Of a stretch of DNA of 27,367 nt, positions 1 to 7,746 are shown piece by piece. The position numbers and the translations under genes are program-made. The notes under the pieces are model-generated. The model saw only the letters and a list, made by a program, of their open reading frames with translations. It made no database searches and was not told the DNA's origin. The stretch lies in NCBI GenBank assembly GCA_938045195.1, contig CALINC010000058.1, forward strand, positions 1 through 27,367. Reading direction: 5' to 3'. Every line of letters starts with the position of its first letter. The stretch's first letter is position 1. The DNA is from an uncultured Treponema sp. GTDB lineage: Bacteria > Spirochaetota > Spirochaetia > Treponematales > Treponemataceae.

Positions 1-216
1 CTTGAAAAAATATTTTTCGGGATTTGATAATCCCTGCAAAATATTTTTATAGGAGAAGGGCTAAACAGTTCGGCACAAATGGTGCCTCACTGTTTATCAG
101 GCGAGCTTGCCTTTCGGCAAACGTCGTATTATTGTATGCAGTTTTGCAAAATGCAAAACTGCCTGAAAAAACTTTTTTCGGAAACTAATGTTTCCTGCAA
201 AATATTTTTATGGGAG
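1..216 (+). repeat. Modular hairpin array 1
   Basis: A chain of stem-loops ending just before the Shine-Dalgarno GGGAG (212-216) of the next gene. Order: a D module at 5-48 with inner stem GGGATT/AATCCC (19-24/29-34); an SD-like AGGAG (51-55); an A module with outer arms TAAACAGT/ACTGTTTA (62-69/89-96) and inner GGCAC/GTGCC (72-76/82-86); a B module (101-128) with stem GCTTGCC/GGCAAAC and one mismatch; the linker TATTGTATGC; a C module GCAGTTTTGC/GCAAAACTGC (138-147/153-162); and a second D module (166-209) with inner GGAAAC/GTTTCC (180-185/190-195). The left end of the first D module may lie outside the window. The same modules recur at 25690-25825 and 26452-26646. Confidence 0.85.
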
Positions 217-222
217 TTTTAT

Positions 223-1347
223 GTGAAAAGATATTGGTTAAAGTTTTTTTGTTCTGGTGTAAAAAGAAATCCGCTGCTGGGTATATTTTTTATTTCACTG
301 TTTTTTTATTCCTGTTCCACCTTAAAACAAGATACGGTTTATTCCATAACGGCACAAAAAGACTCCGTTAAAACCGTAGAACAAATTGAAAAGGATATTG
401 TAAAGCAATATGCCGAAAATAATTCCGCAGGAAATTCAAGAGGCGGGCTTGAAGCGCAGTTAAAAATAAAAAACGATTTGGATACGCTTTTGGCAGTTCC
501 CTCAACCGATTCCGCTTATTTGGCAAAAATATATGCGCTTTATGCGGATTATTTTTTGTTAAAACGAGATAAATCTTCGGCAAAAAAAATGCTTAAAATT
601 GCCGAAAGCAACAATCCTTATGAAGAATACGTGCGTCTTGTTACGGCACGGTTAATTTTTAAAAATGAAGAACGAAGAGATTATCTTGCCGGCATTATAA
701 AAAAAGAGCCAACGTCATACCGGTTAATTTGTGAACTTGGGTATGTTTATTATATGCTTGAAAGTTATACGGAAGCTCTTGTCGGTTTTGATGCTTCGTT
801 GGATTTTTTACCGGAAGAATATACGGTTTTGTACGGCGAGAAGCGTGACTATTGCAGGAAATTCTATAAGGTAGATAATGATATTAAAAAAGAAACAGCA
901 CTTATTTTAGAACGGAATAAGATTTTTTTATCGGATATGGCGGCGTTGACTCAAGATAATACGCATTTTCTTGATTTTATAACCGGAACAAATTTTTGGA
1001 AGCCTGCAATGCTGGCTGAAAGATTAAAGGCTGCCGGATGGTATGCTCCCGAAACCGATACTGCAAAGGATTATACAAGGAGAAAAGATGCCGCTCTTTT
1101 TTTGTGGCATTTAATTGCCGGCAATGATACTGAAATGCTCAGTAGATACAGTTTTAAATATTCGGGGACCGGCAAAAAAAGCCCCATCAAAGATATTGAG
1201 ATGGACGGAATTTATTTTGATTCCGTTTTGGGTGTTGTTGAAGAGGATATAATTCCGCTGGTAGACGGACTTAAATTTAATCCCGACGGTTTTGTAGGCG
1301 GTTTGGAATTTTACAATTGGTTAAAAGCCGTTGAAGCAATAAAGTAA
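223..1347 (+). CDS. Lipoprotein with TPR-like helices and an SLH-like C-terminal segment
   Basis: I take GTG 223 as the start: GGGAG sits six bases upstream, and the protein then opens with basic residues, a hydrophobic stretch and the lipobox FFYSC, with the lipidated cysteine at about residue 31. The frame is open back to an ATG at 79, but that stretch lies inside the hairpin array and is rejected. The mature part is about 340 residues and largely helical. A tyrosine- and alanine-rich segment around residues 110-170 resembles tetratricopeptide helices. The C-terminal ~90 residues (TRRKDAALFLW, then FDSVLGVVEEDII and FNPDGFVGGLEFYNWL) look like a degenerate SLH domain pair. It should be exported, lipidated and membrane-anchored. 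Specific function is unknown; the family assignments are by eye. Confidence 0.75.
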   Translation: MKRYWLKFFCSGVKRNPLLGIFFISLFFYSCSTLKQDTVYSITAQKDSVKTVEQIEKDIVKQYAENNSAGNSRGGLEAQLKIKNDLDTLLAVPSTDSAYLAKIYALYADYFLLKRDKSSAKKMLKIAESNNPYEEYVRLVTARLIFKNEERRDYLAGIIKKEPTSYRLICELGYVYYMLESYTEALVGFDASLDFLPEEYTVLYGEKRDYCRKFYKVDNDIKKETALILERNKIFLSDMAALTQDNTHFLDFITGTNFWKPAMLAERLKAAGWYAPETDTAKDYTRRKDAALFLWHLIAGNDTEMLSRYSFKYSGTGKKSPIKDIEMDGIYFDSVLGVVEEDIIPLVDGLKFNPDGFVGGLEFYNWLKAVEAIK

Positions 1348-1400
1348 AAAATTCAAAATATGTATTTTAACGGCTTATAATATTTTGCGGAACAATTCGC

Positions 1401-2567
1401 TTATCGTAAAATTTTTTTACCTAAAATAAAATACAGCAGCGTGCCTATAACCGGAAATATACTGAATATAATAAACATAGGTATATATCCCAATAGCTGT
1501 ATTATATATCCGCCTAAAATACTTCCCGTAATATAGGATAGTCCCGATGCTGCGACGCTGTACAGCGTCATTCCTAGAGATGCCGCTTTTTTAGGAACCC
1601 GTGAGGCGCAAAAAACAATGCCTACAGGATGAAAAAGCCCGAAATTAAGTGAATGCATAAGCTGGGCTGCAACGGCACCGCCGATAGACGGAAATGCCGC
1701 ATAGATAATATTCCGTATACTGATACTTACTAAAGCGATGGGGATAAGCCGTTCGGCTCCGAATTTTCCGATGAGTTTTCCTGATAAAAACATTACTGGG
1801 ATTTCAGCCAATGCAGAAATTGCCCAAAGCCCCGCATAGGAATTTAAATGAAGATATTCTTTTGCATAGAGCGAAAAAAACTTTTGCGAGGGCGTAAGTC
1901 CTAAAAAACCGAACGCCATAATAAACAAGCCGAACCAAAAAGAGGGCGGAAAAGATTCTTCCGAATTCTTTTCTTTAAAAGAAAAAAGTTTGATGATATT
2001 TTGCTTTGAGTTTTGACTTTCGGCGTAAACCGGAACAAAGATATTCGGTATAAAAAAAAGTGAAATAATATACAGAGAAGCGGTTAAGCAAATTCCTAAA
2101 ATAATAGACAAAGTATTTTCGGAATTGATTATTGAAGTAAATTGCAAGCAAAGATTTATAAACACAAAACCTGCGGAACCTATTGCACGTATCTTTCCAT
2201 AATTTTTTTTATCGCCTCCCAATAATTTAGAGGTAAACGTATCCGTTATAGGAACCAAACTGCGTATTCCCAATGCAAAAATACATAGTGAAGCAGCAGC
2301 GGCATAAAAGGGAAGCTGATATGCAAACGGTAAAAGACCGGCAGCCATAATGCCGCCTAAAATAATCATGGCTAATCCGTATTTTCCTTTTTTATCGGTT
2401 AAGGTACTTAAAAACAGCGGCAGTAATAGTCCTGCGGTTTCATATATGCCTAACAATATACCCACTTTGCCTGAAGTATATCCTATATTTTTTAATAAAA
2501 CGGGCAAATACGTATTGACAATCCCGTAAACTGCAAATAGTAAAAAATAACTTACCCCTAGTCTCAT
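1401..2567 (-). CDS. MFS transporter, 12 membrane segments
   Basis: This 388-residue protein is almost wholly hydrophobic, with about twelve membrane segments in two halves. A hydrophilic loop (residues ~180-205, SQNSKQNIIKLFSFKEKNSEE) separates the halves. The sequence after segment 2 (LSTLTDKKGKYG) fits the conserved cytoplasmic D-x-x-G-[RK] loop of the major facilitator superfamily. It is most like the MFS_1-like/LacY-related group of sugar or nucleoside symporters, but no substrate can be read from the sequence. The start is supported by AAGGAAA just upstream of the ATG at 2567. It is convergent with the lipoprotein gene at 223-1347 and divergent from the gene at 2677, so it is probably monocistronic. 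A possible extended -10 (TGCTATAGT, complement of 2629-2637) would give a leader of about 55 bases. Confidence 0.85.
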   Translation of the reverse strand: MRLGVSYFLLFAVYGIVNTYLPVLLKNIGYTSGKVGILLGIYETAGLLLPLFLSTLTDKKGKYGLAMIILGGIMAAGLLPFAYQLPFYAAAASLCIFALGIRSLVPITDTFTSKLLGGDKKNYGKIRAIGSAGFVFINLCLQFTSIINSENTLSIILGICLTASLYIISLFFIPNIFVPVYAESQNSKQNIIKLFSFKEKNSEESFPPSFWFGLFIMAFGFLGLTPSQKFFSLYAKEYLHLNSYAGLWAISALAEIPVMFLSGKLIGKFGAERLIPIALVSISIRNIIYAAFPSIGGAVAAQLMHSLNFGLFHPVGIVFCASRVPKKAASLGMTLYSVAASGLSYITGSILGGYIIQLLGYIPMFIIFSIFPVIGTLLYFILGKKILR

Positions 2568-2652
2568 TTCAATTTCCTTATCCTATAGGCAGCTTTTAAA
2601 AAGCTAATAGATTTTTTGTATACGTGTAACTATAGCATTTATCTTTAATTTA

Positions 2653-2661
2653 TGATATACT
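2653..2661 (+). promoter_or_regulatory. Extended -10 promoter of the 2677 gene
   Basis: TGATATACT fits an extended -10 (TGn followed by TATACT at 2656-2661). No good -35 is seen at the expected distance. Transcription should start near 2668, so the Shine-Dalgarno GGAGAG (2668-2673) would lie at the very 5' end of the mRNA. Confidence 0.5.
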
Positions 2662-2676
2662 CTTTGCGGAGAGATT

Positions 2677-3846
2677 ATGGCAACAAGTGAGAAAAAAAAG
2701 ATTCTTGACCTTCCTTTAAAACTTATTTTAACGCAAGAAGGCTCTACATTTTTTATAAAGCACAAAAAAAAGTTGTTAAAATTTAAACTTGCCGGTAATG
2801 TTGAAGAATACGGTATTTCACTGGAGAAATTTATTCCCGAAACTATTCAAAGATTTCTATTTTCAAACTATATTTCAAAAATAGAAATTTCAAAATCGGA
2901 ATTTGTGTCTTCACGGCAAGAAATTATGGACCTTTCCAAACTTATTGTTTATTCCGTATTGTATAAACAATATGACGAATTTATATTTAAACAGATATTA
3001 AGCTCTCCTGTTATAAAAAAATGGAATAGGCAAAATCCTGCAAATATTATAGACGAAAAGACTCATATTAATGAAAAATTTTTAGCAAATATTTTACAAA
3101 AAAACGAAGAAATTATATATGATGCAAAACAAGAAATTTTAAATCCTTTGTTTACTTTTATTATGAAGAACAAGGCCCTTTCAGCTGAAGAAAAAAATAT
3201 TCAATTATTTTTAGGTGAAAAATTTTTAAATAATCTTCGCCCTTTTACTTGGTTTATTATTACCAAGTTCCGTTCCAATGCGGATTTCGACCAAATTTTA
3301 AAAGCAATCCGTACGGGTCTTGTGGAATATATGGATAAAACGAAAATTGCAGAATATATAGCACTTATGCTTATGGAATTAATTTTAAGTGCCGAAAATA
3401 TGAATTTGCGCAAAGAAGCGGAAATCCTTTTTCCTGAATTGGGCGATCCGCAGGAAGCCCTTTTTGATCCTGCAATCCGCAGGAGACTTGTAGCAGAACT
3501 TGAACGCAAACAGGAGCTTGTATTTGTTTCTTGGAAAATAGGCGGTTCAGGTTCCGCCTCTATCGGTACGCAGGGAAAGATACAGGTTACGCTCTATAGC
3601 AAAAACGAAAAATCTGAAGATGTCCGTGTTAATTTAAATGATATGAAAGCTGCCGACGTAGATAAAAATTCTCTGATTGATTTTTATAGAGCCTTGCCTG
3701 AGGGCGCGTCGGATACAAATCTAGGTATGTACTATATTTCATATTTAAATGATGCCTGCGAAAAAGTAAACGTCAGATTTGAATCCAGTGCAAGCCGGTT
3801 TGAAGATTCGGATTTAACGGTTATAAATATGTCGTTTATGTTTTAG
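2677..3846 (+). CDS. Conserved-looking hypothetical protein, 389 aa
   Basis: I do not recognise this family. The ATG is well supported by GGAGAG four bases upstream and a TGn-type -10 box before it. There is no signal peptide or membrane segment, so it is probably cytoplasmic. The N-terminal ~60 residues are lysine-rich (KKILDLPLKLILTQEG, then HKKKLLKFKL). The middle is helical. The last ~110 residues look like a beta-rich domain, beginning at LVFVSWKIGGSGSASIGTQG and including KIQVTLYSKN and VRVNLNDMKAAD. It opens a plus-strand run with a lipoprotein 17 bases downstream and trmB after that. Codon use resembles its neighbours, and nothing suggests recent transfer. Confidence 0.75.
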   Translation: MATSEKKKILDLPLKLILTQEGSTFFIKHKKKLLKFKLAGNVEEYGISLEKFIPETIQRFLFSNYISKIEISKSEFVSSRQEIMDLSKLIVYSVLYKQYDEFIFKQILSSPVIKKWNRQNPANIIDEKTHINEKFLANILQKNEEIIYDAKQEILNPLFTFIMKNKALSAEEKNIQLFLGEKFLNNLRPFTWFIITKFRSNADFDQILKAIRTGLVEYMDKTKIAEYIALMLMELILSAENMNLRKEAEILFPELGDPQEALFDPAIRRRLVAELERKQELVFVSWKIGGSGSASIGTQGKIQVTLYSKNEKSEDVRVNLNDMKAADVDKNSLIDFYRALPEGASDTNLGMYYISYLNDACEKVNVRFESSASRFEDSDLTVINMSFMF

Positions 3847-3863
3847 TACAATTACGAAAGAAT

Positions 3864-4574
3864 ATGGTCAAGCGTTTTGTTTTTTTTAAATTATTTTTAA
3901 TTTTTCTTTTATGTTTTTTTATGCTCAGTGCATGTTCATTTAAACCGCCTATGATCGTATCTTTTTCGGTAAAGCGCATCCAAGTTGAAAACGAACAAGG
4001 TATTCTCCGCGAAAGGCTTTCCGTTTTTTTACTTTATTCCGATGAAGACGGAAAAAACGACTATAATACCGTAACGGTAACTCATCAGGAAACAGGTTTG
4101 ACATGGACGCTTGATAGAGCCAACTCTTCTTTTTTTTCTTCCGTTTCAGACGGTAAATCCGATAAAAACAAATTATATGCCGGTTCAAATAAAATTGCTC
4201 ATCCTTTAGGCAATTTTTCAAGCGGAAAATATAGTCTTGTTGCCGAGGATTTATCCGGAAATCGCTCTGTAAAAATTTTTGAACTAACCGAAAAAAATTT
4301 TGACAAAACGCTTCCTTTTATCTTTGATGTTACCGAAACCGAGCTAAAAATAGAAGTTACCGAAAATAAAGAAAGATTTAACTTTTTTTTGATTTTGTCC
4401 GGAGCCGATAAGCAGCCCCTTTTTGTAAAAAATTTGGGCAATATATCCGCTTCTTTAACCGATTCTGTTTTACAACTAAAAGAAGAATACGGCGATGCCA
4501 GATATATTCAATGTATGGCAGAAATTGAAGACGGCTCTTTTGCATATATAACAAAATCTTATACATTATATTAG
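3864..4574 (+). CDS. Hypothetical lipoprotein, 236 aa
   Basis: The N-terminus is MVKRF followed by a long phenylalanine/leucine-rich hydrophobic stretch and the lipobox MLSAC, giving a lipidated cysteine at residue 24. It should be exported and processed by signal peptidase II, whose gene is also in this window. The mature domain has alternating hydrophobic residues and short turns (RLSVFLLYSDEDGKNDYNTVTVTH, then GKYSLVAEDLSGNRSVKIFEL), suggesting a beta-sandwich, possibly Ig-like. That fold is inference. The Shine-Dalgarno is weak (GAAAGAAT), which fits translation coupled to the gene 17 bases upstream. I cannot assign a function. Confidence 0.75.
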   Translation: MVKRFVFFKLFLIFLLCFFMLSACSFKPPMIVSFSVKRIQVENEQGILRERLSVFLLYSDEDGKNDYNTVTVTHQETGLTWTLDRANSSFFSSVSDGKSDKNKLYAGSNKIAHPLGNFSSGKYSLVAEDLSGNRSVKIFELTEKNFDKTLPFIFDVTETELKIEVTENKERFNFFLILSGADKQPLFVKNLGNISASLTDSVLQLKEEYGDARYIQCMAEIEDGSFAYITKSYTLY

Positions 4575-4586
4575 CGGACATACTTT

Positions 4587-5330
4587 ATGGAAAATATCGG
4601 CGATAATTCAAAAAAAAACACAGATGAAAAATCTTTTTATCTTCGCACAATAAAAACCTTTGTTATGCGTTCAGGCAGAATGACGGAAGCCCAAAAACGG
4701 AATTATGCAGCGTTTTACACAAAGTGGTGTATTCCCTATTTTCCTAAACTGATAGATTTTAATTCGATATTTAATAATGATAATCCCGTTATTATGGAAA
4801 TCGGTTTTGGAATGGGAAGCGCAACAGCAAAAATTGCAGAGCAAAATCCTAATATAAATTATTTAGGGGTTGAAGTTTTTAAAGCCGGTATAGGTAAACT
4901 TCTCGGTGAGATAGAAGAAAAAAAACTTTCCAATTTGCGGATAATTGAATATGATGCTCTTGAGGTTTTGGAGAATATGATCGCAGACAAAAGTCTAAGC
5001 GGCTTTCATATTTTTTTCCCTGATCCATGGCAAAAAAAACGGAACCATAAAAGACGGCTGGTCAGGCGGCCGCGTACCGATTTACTCGTTTCCAAATTGA
5101 GGCAAAACGGCTATATTTATATGGTAACGGATTGGGAAGATTATGCGGAAGATGCTTTTTTACAACTTTCGGATACGCCTTATTTGCAGTCGAAGTACGC
5201 CCATTTTGCAAAACCTCAAAATATGCGCCCTACGACAAAATTTGAGCAAAAGGGTTTAAAAAAAGGGCATGCCATATATGAACTTTTGTTTGAATTAAAA
5301 TATACTAATGAGTTTTTCGTAAGTCATTGA
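4587..5330 (+). CDS. trmB: tRNA (guanine-N7-)-methyltransferase TrmB
   Basis: TrmB transfers a methyl group from S-adenosylmethionine to N7 of G46 in the tRNA variable loop, in the cytoplasm. The SAM-binding loop EIGFGMGSATA is near residues 70-80. It is followed by an acidic strand end (GVEVFK) and by the family hallmark FPDPWQKKRNHKRRL near residues 145-158. The C-terminal part has TDWEDYAEDA and then RPTTKFEQKGLKKGHAIYELLF, matching the conserved T-x-[FY]-E-x-[RK]-G motif that helps bind substrate. At 247 residues the length is usual, with a ~50-residue N-terminal extension before the core. It is last in the run from 2677 and starts 12 bases after the lipoprotein stop. Its 3' end lies in an inverted repeat shared with the intergenic region. 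Confidence 0.95.
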   Translation: MENIGDNSKKNTDEKSFYLRTIKTFVMRSGRMTEAQKRNYAAFYTKWCIPYFPKLIDFNSIFNNDNPVIMEIGFGMGSATAKIAEQNPNINYLGVEVFKAGIGKLLGEIEEKKLSNLRIIEYDALEVLENMIADKSLSGFHIFFPDPWQKKRNHKRRLVRRPRTDLLVSKLRQNGYIYMVTDWEDYAEDAFLQLSDTPYLQSKYAHFAKPQNMRPTTKFEQKGLKKGHAIYELLFELKYTNEFFVSH

Positions 5331-5420
5331 TATATACGGACGTACGAAAAACATCGTAAGTAAGCTTAAGGTAAACCGATGAGCAAAGCTCACCTTCTAA
5401 AAACTGAGGTTTTTAGAGGT
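5312..5420. terminator. Bidirectional hairpin cluster between trmB and apbE
   Basis: Three inverted repeats lie between two convergent genes. GTTTTTCGTA (5312-5321, inside the last codons of trmB) pairs with TACGAAAAAC (5343-5352). GATGAGC/GCTCACC (5378-5384/5388-5394) forms a seven-pair stem with one G-U. CTAAAAAC/GTTTTTAG (5397-5404/5409-5416) has loop TGAG and can extend outward through ACCT/AGGT with a bulge. The position fits transcription termination from both sides, although a classic T-tract is missing. It could also be another hairpin-repeat family. Confidence 0.55.
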
Positions 5421-5423
5421 TCC

Positions 5424-6533
5424 CTAATGTGTAAAATCGGTATCTACAATTTCAAAAGAGATACTGTTTTCAAGATTATCGGTCAGGCTTACTATTTTAT
5501 TGCCGGTGAAGAAAAAAAATGCGGCAGCTTTTAATTCCGGCATTGATTGTAAAAGCCGTTTTGTTTTTGCATTTCCCAATACAAATGCTGCTGTAGAAAG
5601 AGCGTCGGCATAGACGGATTTTTCACAAATGATTGATACTGCATTTAGATTTGTGTTTACAGGATAACCGGTTTTCCAGTCCAATATATGGTGATATAAA
5701 ATACCGTTTTCTTCAAAATACCGTTCATAATTTCCGGAAGTTACCAGTGATTTGTTTGTAAGTGCTGCCGTCATCACCGAATTTGTTTTGCCTATGTTCG
5801 GGTTTTTTATTCCGATATTCCAATTTTCGTTTTTTTTATTTTTGCCCAATGCGTAAATATTTCCACCCAAATCAATAAGTGCATTTGTTATGTCTGCACT
5901 TTTTAGCATTTGAGCAGCCCTGTCTGCTGCATAACCTTTTGCAATGCCGCCGAGGTCAAGCCGCATTCCTTTTTTTTGTAAAAAAATTGTGTTTTTTTGC
6001 AGAATGATATTGCGGTAATTTAACAACGGCAAAACGGAATCTATTTCCTCTTGCGTTGGACAGCGGGACTTTTTTTTGCCGTTGACTTCTTGAGTGTCAA
6101 AACCGATATTCCATAATTTGACGAGGGGTCCTATTGCGGGATTAAAAGCCCCATCCGTTTTTTCTGCAAAAAACAAGGCGGTTTCTACAAGAGTATACAG
6201 TTCATCGGAAATTTGAGCGGGCTTAATTCCGGCAAGGCGGTTTACTTTTTCCAGCTCCGAAATATGAGCATTTTCTGTATTATTAGAATCGCTGTTTGCA
6301 TTAAAAATTTGTTCCAATCGTTTTAATTCGATGAATACGGTTTCTAAAATAGAAGCCGCTTCTGCTTCGGGTTTTTCGGTTAAAATCCGCACTATACAAA
6401 CGGTTCCTAAAACGGCATCTACACGAGAATATTCCTTTACAGCCTTTTTACTTAAACACGAAGTAAATGCTGCATGAGATGCCAGAATAAGCGAAAAAAT
6501 GAAAAGCCGAATAAAAGTGCGATTTTTCTTCAT
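5424..6533 (-). CDS. apbE: FAD:protein FMN transferase, lipoprotein ApbE
   Basis: ApbE enzymes use FAD and Mg2+ to attach FMN covalently to a Ser/Thr of extracytoplasmic flavoproteins such as RnfG or NqrC. The T. pallidum homologue (Ftp) can also hydrolyse FAD. The N-terminus has a signal peptide with lipobox FTSC (cysteine 26), as expected for a lipid-anchored periplasmic enzyme. Family motifs visible are DLGGIAKGYAADRA, LIDLGGNIYALG, TSGNYERYF followed by HHILDWKTGYPV, and YADALSTAAFVLG near the C-terminus, the last contributing to metal binding. At 369 residues the length is normal. The start overlaps the lspA stop in TAATG, so translation is coupled to the very peptidase that would process it. 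No target flavoprotein is encoded in the window. Confidence 0.93.
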   Translation of the reverse strand: MKKNRTFIRLFIFSLILASHAAFTSCLSKKAVKEYSRVDAVLGTVCIVRILTEKPEAEAASILETVFIELKRLEQIFNANSDSNNTENAHISELEKVNRLAGIKPAQISDELYTLVETALFFAEKTDGAFNPAIGPLVKLWNIGFDTQEVNGKKKSRCPTQEEIDSVLPLLNYRNIILQKNTIFLQKKGMRLDLGGIAKGYAADRAAQMLKSADITNALIDLGGNIYALGKNKKNENWNIGIKNPNIGKTNSVMTAALTNKSLVTSGNYERYFEENGILYHHILDWKTGYPVNTNLNAVSIICEKSVYADALSTAAFVLGNAKTKRLLQSMPELKAAAFFFFTGNKIVSLTDNLENSISFEIVDTDFTH

Positions 6534-7075
6534 TATTTGGAATTATTGGAAACCGCTTGCGCTGCTTTTTTTTGTTTTAGTGCTTGGATTATGAGCGTAA
6601 GCCCTAGCCCTATTACGCTGCAAACAATGAAAGCATCGGCAGCATTAAAGGTAGGCCATCTTTCCATTCCGAAAATACCGAAAAATTTGATGTCGATAAA
6701 ATCTACAACGCCTTTGCTCCTAAAAAACCTGTCCAAGAGGTTGCCGAGTCCGCCGCCGATAATACCGCAGATAAAGTATCTTTGTAATTTTGAAAATTCA
6801 GAGGATTTAAAATAAAATACCGTTAAAATAATCAAAAGAAGTAGGGGAAGTGCTCCGAGGAAAAGGCGGCGGGCAACATCGTTCCAGCCTGCTCCTAAGC
6901 TAAACGCTGCCCCGGGGTTATATACAAGAAGCAAATTTAAAAAGCCGCCGAAAAAGGAACGGAATACCGTATAAGGCTGCATATACTTTATCGCGAAAAA
7001 TTTACTTGCTTGGTCTATTATAATAATTAAGACCGTTAATAAAAACGGAAGGAAATAATCTTTTTTATTTTTCAT
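6533..7075 (-). CDS. lspA: Lipoprotein signal peptidase (signal peptidase II)
   Basis: LspA is an inner-membrane aspartic protease that cleaves the signal peptide of prolipoproteins just before the lipidated cysteine. The 180-residue protein has four membrane segments. It carries the family motifs in order: IIDQASKFFA near residue 20, YNPGAAFSLG near 55, GLGNLLDRFFRSKGVVDFID (catalytic Asp of the N-x-x-D-R type), and FNAADAFIV (second catalytic Asp). AAGGAAT precedes the ATG. It starts ten bases after the Crp-type gene stop and overlaps apbE by one base. It is probably the enzyme that matures the four lipoproteins encoded in this window. Confidence 0.97.
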   Translation of the reverse strand: MKNKKDYFLPFLLTVLIIIIDQASKFFAIKYMQPYTVFRSFFGGFLNLLLVYNPGAAFSLGAGWNDVARRLFLGALPLLLLIILTVFYFKSSEFSKLQRYFICGIIGGGLGNLLDRFFRSKGVVDFIDIKFFGIFGMERWPTFNAADAFIVCSVIGLGLTLIIQALKQKKAAQAVSNNSK

Positions 7076-7085
7076 TTAATATTCC

Positions 7086-7745
7086 TTAAAGTTCATATAA
7101 ATTATGCTCTTTTGAGCGGCGTGTGTTTACATAACGCGTTAAATCGGTCATATTTTGTACGATTATTCTGTCATCATAAACTGAAATTCTTCCCTGGTCG
7201 ATAAATTTGCGCATACTATCTTCAGTTTCTTCCTTTGAAATGCCTGCCCAGCGTGAAACTTCTTCCAGAGTAATATCAAATGTTCTCATCTCGGTAGAGC
7301 GGTCAATATTCGGCGTTGTTTCGTCAAGCATCAAAAAAACATCGGCAATCCTCGCTGATTTATCTTCAATGGTAAGAATCATAAACCGTCTTTTTTGAGT
7401 GTAGATTCGTTTAACAAAGGTTTTAAGGAGCCGCATCGCAATTACCGGATTGCCTTTCATTAAAATCTCAAAATTTTCTTTATTGAATTCCAAGGCGGTT
7501 ACTTCATCATAGGCTATTGCGGAAGCAGAACGCGGGGAGTTATCCAATATTGCCATTTCTCCGAAAATTTCGCCGGGTTGTAAAATATCCAGATTTTTTT
7601 CAAATCCGTTAATTATCTTAATAAGCTGTACGCGTCCGGATTGAATAAGATAAAAAGAAGAACCGGGTTCAAATTCGGAAAAAATAACCGAGCCCTTGGG
7701 GAAATTTTTTGCAAATCTTGAAAAAGAAGAAAAAAGATCGGACAT
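7086..7745 (-). CDS. Crp/Fnr-type cyclic-nucleotide-binding regulator
   Basis: Residues ~15-120 form a cyclic-nucleotide-binding fold. The phosphate-binding cassette is clear: FGEMAILDNSPRSASA at residues 61-76, with the Glu and Arg that hold the ribose and phosphate of cAMP in true receptors. A long connecting helix follows (KTFVKRIYTQKRRFMILTI). The C-terminal segment TLEEVSRWAGISKEETEDSM then RKFIDQGRISVYDDRIIVQN is the helix-turn-helix plus wing of the Crp family. The Fnr-type cysteines are absent, so an iron-sulfur oxygen sensor is unlikely. It is probably a DNA-binding regulator responding to a nucleotide second messenger; its targets are unknown. GGAAGGAG sits inside the end of the upstream gene, one base from this start, so the two are coupled. 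Confidence 0.88.
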   Translation of the reverse strand: MSDLFSSFSRFAKNFPKGSVIFSEFEPGSSFYLIQSGRVQLIKIINGFEKNLDILQPGEIFGEMAILDNSPRSASAIAYDEVTALEFNKENFEILMKGNPVIAMRLLKTFVKRIYTQKRRFMILTIEDKSARIADVFLMLDETTPNIDRSTEMRTFDITLEEVSRWAGISKEETEDSMRKFIDQGRISVYDDRIIVQNMTDLTRYVNTRRSKEHNLYEL

Positions 7746-7746
7746 A

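Noticed and set aside
79..222. Upstream extension of the first lipoprotein gene
   Set aside because: The extra residues are translated hairpin repeat. GTG 223 has a proper ribosome site and directly precedes the signal peptide.
2591..2605. Palindrome AGCTTTT-a-AAAAGCT in the MFS gene leader
   Set aside because: It could be an operator or a weak hairpin, but such AT-rich palindromes are expected by chance here and nothing else supports it.
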